Positions 6,911 through 14,142 of a stretch of DNA of 17,754 nucleotides are shown piece after piece. Under the pieces are notes generated by a model. The model did no database searches, had not been told where the DNA came from, and was given only the letters and a program-made list of their open reading frames with translations. Where the stretch lies: contig JAPLIW010000482.1 in NCBI GenBank assembly GCA_026388915.1, positions 1 through 17,754 of the forward strand, read 5' to 3'. Each line of letters opens with the position of its first letter. Position 1 is the stretch's first letter. This DNA is from Deltaproteobacteria bacterium (GTDB lineage Bacteria; Desulfobacterota; SM23-61). Position numbers and translations under genes: made by a program.

Positions 6911-6942
6911 CATACCTCCCGCTCTGCCGGAGGTATGATTTT
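6910..6942 (+). terminator. Intrinsic terminator-like hairpin
   Basis: TCATACCTCC (6910-6919) pairs perfectly with GGAGGTATGA (6929-6938) around a 9-base loop, followed by TTTT. It faces plus-strand transcription and could end read-through from the UbiA-like gene before it enters convergent nrfD. The U-run is short. Confidence 0.55.
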
Positions 6943-6989
6943 CCCGGTTGCCGGCCAACGCAATCAGATTCATCCAATGATCCTGCGTC

Positions 6990-7910
6990 CTAATACAACC
7001 TCACGCTTTGGCCACCTACCACGATGATGATGCGCATGGCCATAATTCCGCAAAGGATTAAAGAGCAGGCAACCCACTGCCCTGCGGGATGAAGCCTGAT
7101 TCGCCTGACAGAAAGCAAGATTAGAGGAATCAGCCCGCCCAGGGTCAGTTCTACCCCCAGGAAAAGAGGAGCCCAATTTCCCTGGGTGAGCAGTTGAAAC
7201 ATCTCGAACTCATCCTTCCTGGAGTTGGCCAACACGAGGACGTCGCAGGCCATGAGGAATATTTCGACAATTAAAAAGAGATACATCATGGTGAGAAGGG
7301 TATTGGTTATCCTCACATCGGCAGCCTCGTGCACCGCATCCTGCTCCAAATAGTGGGCACGGACTTTCATGATGATGATCATCAAGGCCAATCCTGAAAC
7401 CATGGCGGAAACCAGGAAAAGAATGGGATTGATGGGGGTATTCCAGAAGGCCCGGCCTTTCGCTAAGGCCAGGATAAAGCCGGTGTAACCGTGCACGCTG
7501 ATCGCAATCGGGAAACCAAAGAGACCCCAGATCTTGGCCGCACGGTAATTCCCTTTAAGCACACACCAGGCGTAAATCAAACCGATCGGGGGATAGGCGG
7601 TCAAGAAGAAAGTCCCCCAGCTAATGGACGACTGCCAGTTAATATAGGCGAAAAGGTGCCAGAACCGGAATGGCTGGTTGAGGTCAATGAGAAGAAAGAT
7701 GGGGGCGACAGCCAAAACGATAAGCGCCCCTAAGGCCCCGATCTTACCGATGGGCTTCCATTCCTCTCTCCCCAGCAGGGTGGCCACCACCGAGGTAGTG
7801 TAGAAACCCATGTGAAGACCGGTGATGTAGAAGTAAATGGCGATGTAGTAACCGAGGGGTATTTCATGGTGCACATTGTAGAGTACTTGCGCGGGTATAG
7901 ATGTTTCCAT
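6990..7910 (-). CDS. nrfD: NrfD/PsrC-type polytopic membrane subunit
   Basis: 306 residues with about eight membrane spans (roughly 20-46, 54-76, 97-118, 126-150, 160-183, 203-228, 248-268, 277-300). Family marks are DLNQPFRFWHLF (76-87), SWG (97-99), HGYTG (140-144), the KGRAFWNTPINPILFLVSA stretch (151-169), and the C-terminal RIIIVVGGQ. NrfD-like proteins are quinone-interacting anchors in oxidoreductase complexes such as polysulfide, nitrite, tetrathionate and Qrc/Hme-type complexes. They normally lie beside a four-cluster ferredoxin subunit. None is present here: the gene is flanked by a convergent UbiA-like gene and the upstream SARP-type regulator, so it appears to be an orphan. ATG 7910 has AAGGAGGA at good spacing. 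Its upstream region carries an 11-bp-period repeat array. Confidence 0.88.
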   Translation of the reverse strand: METSIPAQVLYNVHHEIPLGYYIAIYFYITGLHMGFYTTSVVATLLGREEWKPIGKIGALGALIVLAVAPIFLLIDLNQPFRFWHLFAYINWQSSISWGTFFLTAYPPIGLIYAWCVLKGNYRAAKIWGLFGFPIAISVHGYTGFILALAKGRAFWNTPINPILFLVSAMVSGLALMIIIMKVRAHYLEQDAVHEAADVRITNTLLTMMYLFLIVEIFLMACDVLVLANSRKDEFEMFQLLTQGNWAPLFLGVELTLGGLIPLILLSVRRIRLHPAGQWVACSLILCGIMAMRIIIVVGGQSVRLY

Positions 7911-8113
7911 GGCGGTCCTCCTTTTCAGAAATTGGTTAGAGCACTATTCCTCTGCTATGAACTCGTAGATTCTGCGGGTTTATTTGGTCCACTCCTTAGT
8001 ACCAGGGATAAAGTGAAAATATTCTGAGCGAAGTCGCCAAATAGCCCGAACGAACAGGGCGAAATTCGATAGCCTCCGAATGCCGTTTCCTGTTAAAGGA
8101 AAACCTTCCCATT

Positions 8114-8127
8114 ATTTTGCACAAAAT
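8114..8127. promoter_or_regulatory. ATTTTG-CA-CAAAAT dyad upstream of nrfD
   Basis: A perfect 6-bp inverted repeat with a two-base centre lies directly beside the 11-bp repeat array, on the nrfD side. It overlaps the likely -10 region of a promoter facing nrfD, so it may be an operator or just AT-rich promoter sequence. Confidence 0.35.
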
Positions 8128-8135
8128 AGCATAAT

Positions 8136-8176
8136 ATCGGTTAAGGATCGGTTACATATTGGGTACAGATTGGTTA
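8136..8176 (-). promoter_or_regulatory. Four direct repeats at exact 11-bp period: candidate SARP-type activator site for nrfD
   Basis: Read on the plus strand the units are ATCGGTTA (8136), ATCGGTTA (8147), ATTGGGTA (8158) and ATTGGTTA (8169), each starting 11 bp after the last. On the nrfD coding strand they read TAACCGAT or close variants. A TATTTT hexamer (8128-8123 on the minus strand) begins eight bases after the last TAACCGA heptamer, matching the repeat-to-minus-10 spacing described for SARP promoters. The adjacent upstream gene encodes a SARP-type regulator. The leader to nrfD would be about 200 nt. The rest of 7911-8397 shows no gene. Confidence 0.6.
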
Positions 8177-8397
8177 AAAATAAGGGAAAAATTGAAAGGA
8201 GGGAAAATTCTGAAAATGTAGAGAGAAAATAAGATGGTCAGCTATCCATTCAATAGAAGGTTAGCTACTGGTTTTAGCAGTGAAAATTCAAAGAAGCCGG
8301 CTGTTTTTGGAGGGGGGGCAAGGCTTTTTGGGGGGAAGCGCGGGTCATTCAGGGGAGATCTTTACTAGGCCACCAGCCGACCGCCAACCAGCCAAAC

Positions 8398-11300
8398 TCA
8401 TTGAGCCACATGCCCTGCGGGGCCGGCCTGGCTGTTCACCATGGATTGATAAATCGCTTCAGTCTTCCGTGAGGGCATAATGCCCACGCCTTCCGAAATG
8501 ATTTTTCGGAAACGCCGATAGGCTGAAATCCCCTCATTACTTTGGCCCAGCTGTAAGTAACAATTCATAAGATTCTGATGAAATTCCTCAGGAAGGGGAT
8601 CGACCTCGATGGCATTTTGATAATGTTCCACTGCCTCTTTCCATTTTTTGGTTTGCTGTAGGTACTCTCCCAGCCTGCTTACCAGGAATAGAAATTTTCT
8701 TCGTAAATGCTCACGCTGGAGCGATGTCCACTCGTATCCCTCTTCACCCTGGAGAAAGTGGCCTTTATAAATAGCCAGGCCCGTTTCGGTGAGCCTTATG
8801 GCTTTCCCCGAATGGTCCAGCAACCGTTTATCTTCCCAGGCCTTCTTGGCCTGTAAAGAAATTTCCTCGAAGGTCCAGGCATCCACCCAGCAGGTTTCGG
8901 GATTGAAACTTGCCTTGCCTCCTTGGAACTCGATCAGGTCTTTCACCCCCAGCAACTGACGGAGACGTGAAAGAAGGGTCTTAAATCCTATGTGGGCAGT
9001 ATCTCCTGCATTTTCGGGCCAGAGCAGATCACTGACCTGTTCTTCGCGGACATCTTTTCCCCCCGATGCAATCAGCGTTTTTAGCATTAAAAAGGCCTTC
9101 TGGGGGGCCTTCCCAGGAAAGACCAGGCGTTTCCCATCTTTCTCCAGGTTGAATTGACCAAGGGTAAAGATCTTTAAAGGCCATGGCCAATTTTCTAAAG
9201 TCCGGCCAAAAATATCGGGAAGGAGGTTGCGTTTGCGGATCAGATGGCGCACATATTCAACCTCGATTCCCTCAGCCAGGGCTTTTGCACAAAGGCGGGC
9301 CATCACCGACGGTTCCCACCAATAATACATCGATATATATCCCTGGCTTCTTCCCAAGGCCATCGCCTGGTGCAGGAATTCCAGGCCTGCAGATTCCTCT
9401 TCCTCATCCAGGGTAAACTGGGCTTGGGTCATCAGATACGAGTACTCCAACATCAAACTCCCGCACCGGGGAATAAGTTCGCCGGCAATTTGAAGTTGCA
9501 TCCGGGCCGGTTTAATTTCGCCGACCGACTTCAATATTTGGGCCATTTCCAGGCGGCAAAGAATTTCCTGGGGAGAGGAGCCGATTTCTAAAGCAAGGTT
9601 CAGGGCGGTCTTTGAATCGACAAGCGCACGGGGGTAATCTCCGAAAAGCAGGTGATACCATGCCGATAGGTAATGGTATTGGGAGAAAACGACCCGCTGG
9701 GTGCTCTTGATGGTGGCGTGCATTTCTCGGAGGAATTCCCCGGCTTTGGTCAGATCCCCTTTGTTCATACAAGCCACAACCGCCTGAGCAAGGAGCACGG
9801 CATTCCAAAGGTAGATCCCAGTCCCGCAGGCAGCTTTCAACCCCTCCTGAACCGTCCCCAGGGCCGAGTCATAATCTGCTGCGGGGCCCAGATTCAATAC
9901 ACAGGCTTCCATCCATTTCTTCTCAATCATCAGGAGGGGAGAGGCTGAGGGGGATTGGGCGATTTTCTCCAATTCCTCGCCGATCATACTGCACCGGGCC
10001 ATATCCCCGATCAATTGACACCAATGAATGGCAGTAAGGTGAGCACGGATGTTGAGATTCACATCGTTTATATCCCGGGATAATTCCAGAGAGCGTTCCA
10101 CCCAATTCTTCAGTTCGGGGTGCTGGGGTCTTAGAAACAATAAGGCTTCTGCCAGGCTGACGGCCACCCTGGCCTCGATTTCAGGAGAAGGAAAATGCGG
10201 ATTGATGCGGATCTGTTCCGTAAGCCATTCGACCCAGGGTGCAAGTTGCGCCCAATCATGGTGTTCATAACTAAGGGTGCTCACGACGCCGGCCCAGGCC
10301 AGATAGGATCCCGTCATATCCCCTTGGGTCTGGAACAAATGAAAAGCCTTCTTGAAGGTTTCAATACTCTCCTCAGAATTCAAGGGCAGTTGGCAGGTAC
10401 CCAGCCAATAAAGCAGGGATGGATTATTCTCCCTTTTCTCGTCGGGGATGCTTCGGATCCATTCCAGAAGGGTTTTGAACCTCCCTTGGTTTAAAAGGTA
10501 ACGGGCTTGGCCAAGGGTCAATCGAATGAAATCGTCCCAGTCCTTCCCCTCACGATACAGTTTGGCGGCATATTCAATCTGCCCGGATCTTTCCAAAAGC
10601 TGGCCCGCCTTCTGTTGGACCTGGAATATCTCCTCACTACAGAAGATCTCTCTTGCTTTAGAGGATAGAAATTTCCTCAACAGGGGATGGTATTGGTAAA
10701 GCGGCTCAACCTGTATGCGTTCTTCGGTGAAATAATTATTCCGGGATAGGGTCGAAAGGATGCGATTTGCCGAGGAGAGGCCGGTAAGCTCTTTAGCCAT
10801 CTCGGCGCTCATTTGAGGAAGAAAGGATGTCTTAAGCAGAAATTGCTTTACCTCTTCCCCGGTCCGGTCAAAGATTTCCTTCGCGAAATAATCAAATACC
10901 TCCTCGGGGATAAAATCTCCGGCCAGCTTAATCTCCAAATCTTCAATCCGGCCCCGCCTTAACATTAACATCAGGGCCGCTACCCATCCATCTGAAGCGC
11001 TATGCAAGCCCGCAATCTCTCTCCGGGTCAGCATTTTCCTCCTGCTCCACATCCGAACAATTCCCCCTGACTCTTCTAAGGTTAGGCGGAGCCTGTCCCA
11101 TCCGAGGATTTCCACCATTTGATCGGCATGCAATCGAATCAAATCAGCGGGGGGATCGCTTCGACTAACAAAAATGAAATTTATGCCTTCAGGAAGAGCA
11201 GAAAGGGCATTCAGAATAATTTCATGGATGGGTGAGCCCGGTGGGACCTTATGATAGTTATCGAAAACAATCACCCCGGAGGATTTCAGCCGTGTATAGA

Positions 11301-11634
11301 GGCTTCCAAAATATCTCAGCGTAAAGGCGGGTAAACCTTGCAGGTATTCCGAAGTGAGGAGGGGAAGAGGTTCTCGCTTCTTGCACCCAGCCCTTCTTTC
11401 CGCCTGGCCCAGATAGTAAAAGAAAGTTGCTACATCTGCGTCGCCTTCGTCGACCTGATACCAGAGGCAAGGGATCTTACGGGCCTCAAGATAGCTGTTT
11501 ACCAAGGTTGTCTTCCCGCACCCCGGGGGACCGGAGACCCAGATAACCGGCCGTTCCCGCATGCCGTCGAACAATTTGAACAATCGTTCCCTTGGGAAGA
11601 CCCGCCGGAGGATAGGACGAATTACCTTGGCCAT
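8398..11634 (-). CDS. Large STAND ATPase transcriptional regulator with SARP-type C-terminus (MalT-like ATPase, TPR-like middle, OmpR-like winged helix, BTAD)
   Basis: 1078 residues. Residues 1-300 form a MalT-like STAND ATPase module: Walker A GPPGCGKT (35-42), Walker B VIVFDNYH (Asp125) and a VSRSDPP sensor (156-162). Residues about 340-800 are helical and TPR-like, the usual place for inducer sensing. Residues about 816-922 form an OmpR-like winged helix (KIFTLGQFNLE, VSDLLWPE, LSRLRQLLG), and 923-1060 form the bacterial transcriptional activator domain with the WTSLQREHLRRKF stretch and TPR motifs. The DNA-binding end is therefore of SARP type, not the LuxR HTH of MalT. It likely activates transcription on ligand and ATP binding. 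ATG 11634 follows AGAGGA. It precedes nrfD in the same direction, and the 11-bp repeats lie between them. The inducer is unknown. Confidence 0.9.
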   Translation of the reverse strand: MAKVIRPILRRVFPRERLFKLFDGMRERPVIWVSGPPGCGKTTLVNSYLEARKIPCLWYQVDEGDADVATFFYYLGQAERRAGCKKREPLPLLTSEYLQGLPAFTLRYFGSLYTRLKSSGVIVFDNYHKVPPGSPIHEIILNALSALPEGINFIFVSRSDPPADLIRLHADQMVEILGWDRLRLTLEESGGIVRMWSRRKMLTRREIAGLHSASDGWVAALMLMLRRGRIEDLEIKLAGDFIPEEVFDYFAKEIFDRTGEEVKQFLLKTSFLPQMSAEMAKELTGLSSANRILSTLSRNNYFTEERIQVEPLYQYHPLLRKFLSSKAREIFCSEEIFQVQQKAGQLLERSGQIEYAAKLYREGKDWDDFIRLTLGQARYLLNQGRFKTLLEWIRSIPDEKRENNPSLLYWLGTCQLPLNSEESIETFKKAFHLFQTQGDMTGSYLAWAGVVSTLSYEHHDWAQLAPWVEWLTEQIRINPHFPSPEIEARVAVSLAEALLFLRPQHPELKNWVERSLELSRDINDVNLNIRAHLTAIHWCQLIGDMARCSMIGEELEKIAQSPSASPLLMIEKKWMEACVLNLGPAADYDSALGTVQEGLKAACGTGIYLWNAVLLAQAVVACMNKGDLTKAGEFLREMHATIKSTQRVVFSQYHYLSAWYHLLFGDYPRALVDSKTALNLALEIGSSPQEILCRLEMAQILKSVGEIKPARMQLQIAGELIPRCGSLMLEYSYLMTQAQFTLDEEEESAGLEFLHQAMALGRSQGYISMYYWWEPSVMARLCAKALAEGIEVEYVRHLIRKRNLLPDIFGRTLENWPWPLKIFTLGQFNLEKDGKRLVFPGKAPQKAFLMLKTLIASGGKDVREEQVSDLLWPENAGDTAHIGFKTLLSRLRQLLGVKDLIEFQGGKASFNPETCWVDAWTFEEISLQAKKAWEDKRLLDHSGKAIRLTETGLAIYKGHFLQGEEGYEWTSLQREHLRRKFLFLVSRLGEYLQQTKKWKEAVEHYQNAIEVDPLPEEFHQNLMNCYLQLGQSNEGISAYRRFRKIISEGVGIMPSRKTEAIYQSMVNSQAGPAGHVAQ

Positions 11635-11735
11635 GATTCCTCTTATCTTAGTTCACTCGTCCTTCTTTCTATCCCATCAGTAATCCAACTTACGAACTCA
11701 TAAAAGGGCAAGACAGAGGCGGTCCTATTGAGATA
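11635..11735. other. Upstream region of the SARP-type regulator gene
   Basis: This part of the 327-bp gap carries the regulator's leader. I found no confident promoter pair and no copy of the 11-bp repeat seen before nrfD, so self-regulation by the same site is not supported. The rest of the gap, 11781-11961, is the metF 3' untranslated region and shows no gene. Confidence 0.4.
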
Positions 11736-11780
11736 GGAAAATAAAAGCCTCCAAGAGGGTAAATAAACCCGCTTGGAGGC
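11736..11780 (-). terminator. Intrinsic terminator downstream of metF
   Basis: GCCTCCAAG (11747-11755) pairs with CTTGGAGGC (11772-11780). An inner GGGT/ACCC pair (11757-11760, 11767-11770) and loop AAATAA complete a long stem. On the minus strand the stem is followed by TTTTATTTT (11746 down to 11738). It would end metF transcription about 180 nt after its stop codon and isolate the downstream regulator gene. Confidence 0.85.
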
Positions 11781-11961
11781 TTCAGATTGGCACCTTCCGG
11801 AAACTCCTGCTCATGACTTGCTCCAGAAGGTTAAAGGTTTGGTTGTTGAGTTTACTGGGCTACAGAAGGAATACCAACAATGCGAATAAAAAATACTCTT
11901 GTGGTGATGGAATGTCAAGAGGGAAATTGCCTTTGCTCAGTCATTAGGCCTCTCCTGTCGC

Positions 11962-13527
11962 TCAAGAGGGAGCGCGGTCAGGGGGGGCTGAGCAAGAATC
12001 TTCTGGATTCACCGCTTGGTGGTCCCGGCCGAGGAAATAATTCGCCCAGGAAGAGGTCCCGGCCAGGTCCCAGTTGCGGGGGGGAATGTATCCATCCATC
12101 ATGGATTCTTCCTCCCCGTAAGCTCTCAGTCGTCTGTAGGCCCGCACATAGATGCACCTCTTTTTCCCCGGGAACACCTCGCACCACCCCTCGTGGGACC
12201 CGCCGCATTGCCCGTTGAGGAGAAACTTGGGGCACTGGGACTGGGGGCAGAGAAAAGCCATCTCGGAGAGGGTGTAGTCCCCGCACCGCTGGCAGCGTGA
12301 GGAAAAAAACTTAATCCAGTATTCCAGCTCGGTAAAGGGGATTTCTAGCCGCGAGCCGTCAAGCTTTTGAAAGAACCGGCGGGCGCTTTTAAAAAGCGGC
12401 GCTCCGGGGACAAACATAAAATGATGCAAAAAGCGCATGAACCGATGGCCCCATTTCTTGCGCGGGTGGATGCGCTTGAAGTTGGGCACATCGGTGTTGA
12501 GGCTGGTTTTTGAATCTTCCATGAAGAGGTAGAAACCGTTTTCCTGGGGAAAAGAAAATTCCCGGACCCATTCCGGCCAGTTGGTGGAAAATTCTTTTGA
12601 TTTTCCGATCACCCACTCTACATCTTCATATTTGAGGTTGGGCCCCCCGATGTGGACTCCCTGATACCCGATCCCCTTCAGGACGGCGATCAGCTTGGCC
12701 GCCCGGGTGAGACGGGCGACTTTTCCCTTGTCCGGCGCCTTGGATTCCTCTTCGATGATCCGGTATAGTTCGTCGGTCACTACACAACCAGGCACATCTC
12801 CTTTATTCATCACTCTGGCCACAGGCCGGTTCAGGATATAGACGTTTCCGATAATGGGCACCTGGATTCCCTGTTGATGCATGAACCGGAGGACTTCGTC
12901 GAACTTGCGGGCGTCGTACCCCACCTGAGTAATGATAAAGTCGGCCCCGGCCTCTACCTTCTTGCATAACTTGAAATACTGGGCCAATACCTCGCTTTCG
13001 TCCATTTTGAAGGGGGAGACGGCGCAGCCTTTGACAAAATGGGTGGGAAGGCATTCCGTTCCCCCTCCCGGGGCTTTCCCGTCGATGCACTTTCCCTCGT
13101 TCATGGTCTTGACCAAATGGAGAAGCTGGATGGAATCCAGGTCGTAAACCGGCTTAGCCTTCCCCTCAAAACCATAGAGAGGATAATCCCCGGTCATCAC
13201 CAGGAGGTTCTGAATTCCAATCCGGTCCAGGGCGTAGAGAATGGATTCAGTCTGGTTCCGGTTTTTATCCTTGCAGGTGAAATGGATAATCGGGTTCATC
13301 CCCATGCCGCAGATTTCGCGGCCGAGGACGTTGGGGAAGAGGGCGGGGTGGCCTCCGGCATTGTCGGTGATGGAGAGGGCGTGGATCTTTCCCCCCTGGA
13401 TGGCCTTCTCGGCCATCCTCATGGTTTCCTCGAGGACTTTCCCCCGAGCTCCCCTCCCGGGTACCAGCTCCAGGGTGTAAACAAACTCTTTAGCCTCCAA
13501 GGCCTTTCTAAAACCATTTGTCTCCAT
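11962..13527 (-). CDS. metF: Methylenetetrahydrofolate reductase fused to the cysteine-rich MTHFR C-terminal domain
   Basis: 521 residues from ATG 13527; the upstream in-frame ATG at 13539 adds four but has no ribosome site, while 13527 has AAGGA four bases before it. Residue numbers here count from 13539. The N-terminal TIM barrel (15-300) has Glu24 in YTLELVPG, SITDN, HFTCKDKNRNQ, NLLVMTGDYP and GADFIITQ (Gln205), all folate/FAD-site marks. The C-terminal domain (about 355-470) has Cys416, 419, 431, 436, 445, 453 and 462, a zinc or iron-sulfur pattern found in methylene-THF reductase C-terminal domains of Wood-Ljungdahl organisms. It reduces methylene-THF to methyl-THF for methionine synthesis or for the methyl branch of the acetyl-CoA pathway. 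No MetV, Hdr or acetyl-CoA synthase gene is adjacent. It ends in an intrinsic terminator. Confidence 0.9.
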   Translation of the reverse strand: METNGFRKALEAKEFVYTLELVPGRGARGKVLEETMRMAEKAIQGGKIHALSITDNAGGHPALFPNVLGREICGMGMNPIIHFTCKDKNRNQTESILYALDRIGIQNLLVMTGDYPLYGFEGKAKPVYDLDSIQLLHLVKTMNEGKCIDGKAPGGGTECLPTHFVKGCAVSPFKMDESEVLAQYFKLCKKVEAGADFIITQVGYDARKFDEVLRFMHQQGIQVPIIGNVYILNRPVARVMNKGDVPGCVVTDELYRIIEEESKAPDKGKVARLTRAAKLIAVLKGIGYQGVHIGGPNLKYEDVEWVIGKSKEFSTNWPEWVREFSFPQENGFYLFMEDSKTSLNTDVPNFKRIHPRKKWGHRFMRFLHHFMFVPGAPLFKSARRFFQKLDGSRLEIPFTELEYWIKFFSSRCQRCGDYTLSEMAFLCPQSQCPKFLLNGQCGGSHEGWCEVFPGKKRCIYVRAYRRLRAYGEEESMMDGYIPPRNWDLAGTSSWANYFLGRDHQAVNPEDSCSAPPDRAPS

Positions 13528-13591
13528 GCTTTCCTTCATCCTGAAAATTGGAAAGGGTTACCATATTAGGGTAGGAGAGGATCCCTTGAAT

Positions 13592-13627
13592 GTCAAGAAG
13601 ATGGGTTCGACCGAATTTCTTCTTGAC
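13592..13627. promoter_or_regulatory. Perfect 10-bp dyad carrying the -35 hexamers of two divergent promoters
   Basis: GTCAAGAAGA (13592-13601) and TCTTCTTGAC (13618-13627) are exact inverted repeats 16 bases apart. Leftward, TTGACA (13596-13591, minus) can be the -35 of metF, with TACCCT at 17 bp or TAATAT at 22 bp as -10. Rightward, TTGACT (13623-13628) is the -35 of the promoter described next. The shared symmetry suggests an operator that controls both directions. Confidence 0.5.
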
Positions 13628-13652
13628 TTGCCGATTCGTTTGTTGCTAATAT
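13623..13652 (+). promoter_or_regulatory. Sigma-70-type promoter facing the ABC operon
   Basis: TTGACT (13623-13628) and TAATAT (13647-13652) are separated by 18 bases. The -35 has five and the -10 four of six consensus bases. Transcription would begin near 13659 and produce the structured RNA that follows. Confidence 0.6.
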
Positions 13653-13658
13653 CCGTGC

Positions 13659-13778
13659 CGTAAATCCATATCCCTTTCTCTTGAATAGCGCTTTCTCCTT
13701 TCCGGCAAATGGAGAACCGATCATGCTGAATACGGATTACTAAGCCCCGTCTTCAAATGGAGATGGGGCTTTTTGTCT
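13659..13778 (+). ncRNA. Candidate small RNA or 5' leader of about 120 nt
   Basis: The stretch runs from the predicted start site to an intrinsic terminator. GTAAATCC (13660-13667) can pair with GGATTAC (13734-13740) with one bulge. Inside it TTCTCC (13693-13698) pairs with GGAGAA (13711-13716). GGAGAA is also a good ribosome-binding site eight bases before a six-codon ORF, ATG 13723 to TAA 13743, encoding MLNTDY, which ends at the first base of the terminator stem. It may be a free-standing sRNA or an attenuating leader for the ABC operon. It does not match any RNA family I recognise. Confidence 0.45.
13743..13778 (+). terminator. Intrinsic terminator after the candidate RNA
   Basis: AGCCCCGTCTTC (13743-13754) pairs with GGAGATGGGGCT (13759-13770) over 12 positions including two G-U pairs, with loop AAAT, followed by TTTTTGTCTT. 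It faces rightward. No protein gene ends on this strand upstream of it, so it must end either a non-coding RNA or a leader. Confidence 0.85.
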
Positions 13779-14142
13779 TGTGGGATGGGCTTGCAAGGCA
13801 AAAACCCCGCGCAAAAATTCCGCCCCTTCCCTGAGCGGCGTCAATCTGAACCAAGGAATCAAAGATTCTTTTTTCCGGAAGTCTAAGAAATTGGGATTCA
13901 GATCTACTCTTATCTTTGCCCTATGCGAACTTCTTGATTGCTGAAGGAGTGGGGGCGTTGATTTTTACAGGGGGGAATTTCAGCGGCAAGTTGCCAGGGA
14001 AAAAATTCCATGCAGAATTAAAGGGTTCTGAACATGGGTAGGGCAAAGGGCACAGAAAATAAATAGCTTTCGGATTACGGGTTTCGAGGTTCAAGTTTTT
14101 TCCTTTGGCTGCGGCTTGGCCGCAAGAAGAAAGGAGGGTGAA
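13779..14142. other. Gene-free upstream region of the ABC operon
   Basis: No coding sequence is visible. Features are a weak AAGGAATC/GATTCTT hairpin followed by T6 (13853-13874) and nested dyads, GGAATTT/AAATTCC (13974-14009) around GGCAA-G-TTGCC (13985-13995). No confident promoter for the binding-protein gene was found here. Confidence 0.4.

Noticed and set aside
6584..7027. Possible small protein in the UbiA-nrfD gap
   Set aside because: The frame runs through the ATTCCGC repeat units and into the antisense of nrfD, with no ribosome site or motif.
13592..13627. The 10-bp dyad read as an intrinsic terminator
   Set aside because: Neither strand has a T-run after it, and it overlaps two promoter-like hexamers, so an operator role fits better.
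14105..14120. Possible sigma-54 promoter just before the ABC binding-protein gene
   Set aside because: GG-N10-GC spacing is present but the -24 and -12 boxes (TTGGCT, TTGGC) are poor, and it is too close to the start codon.
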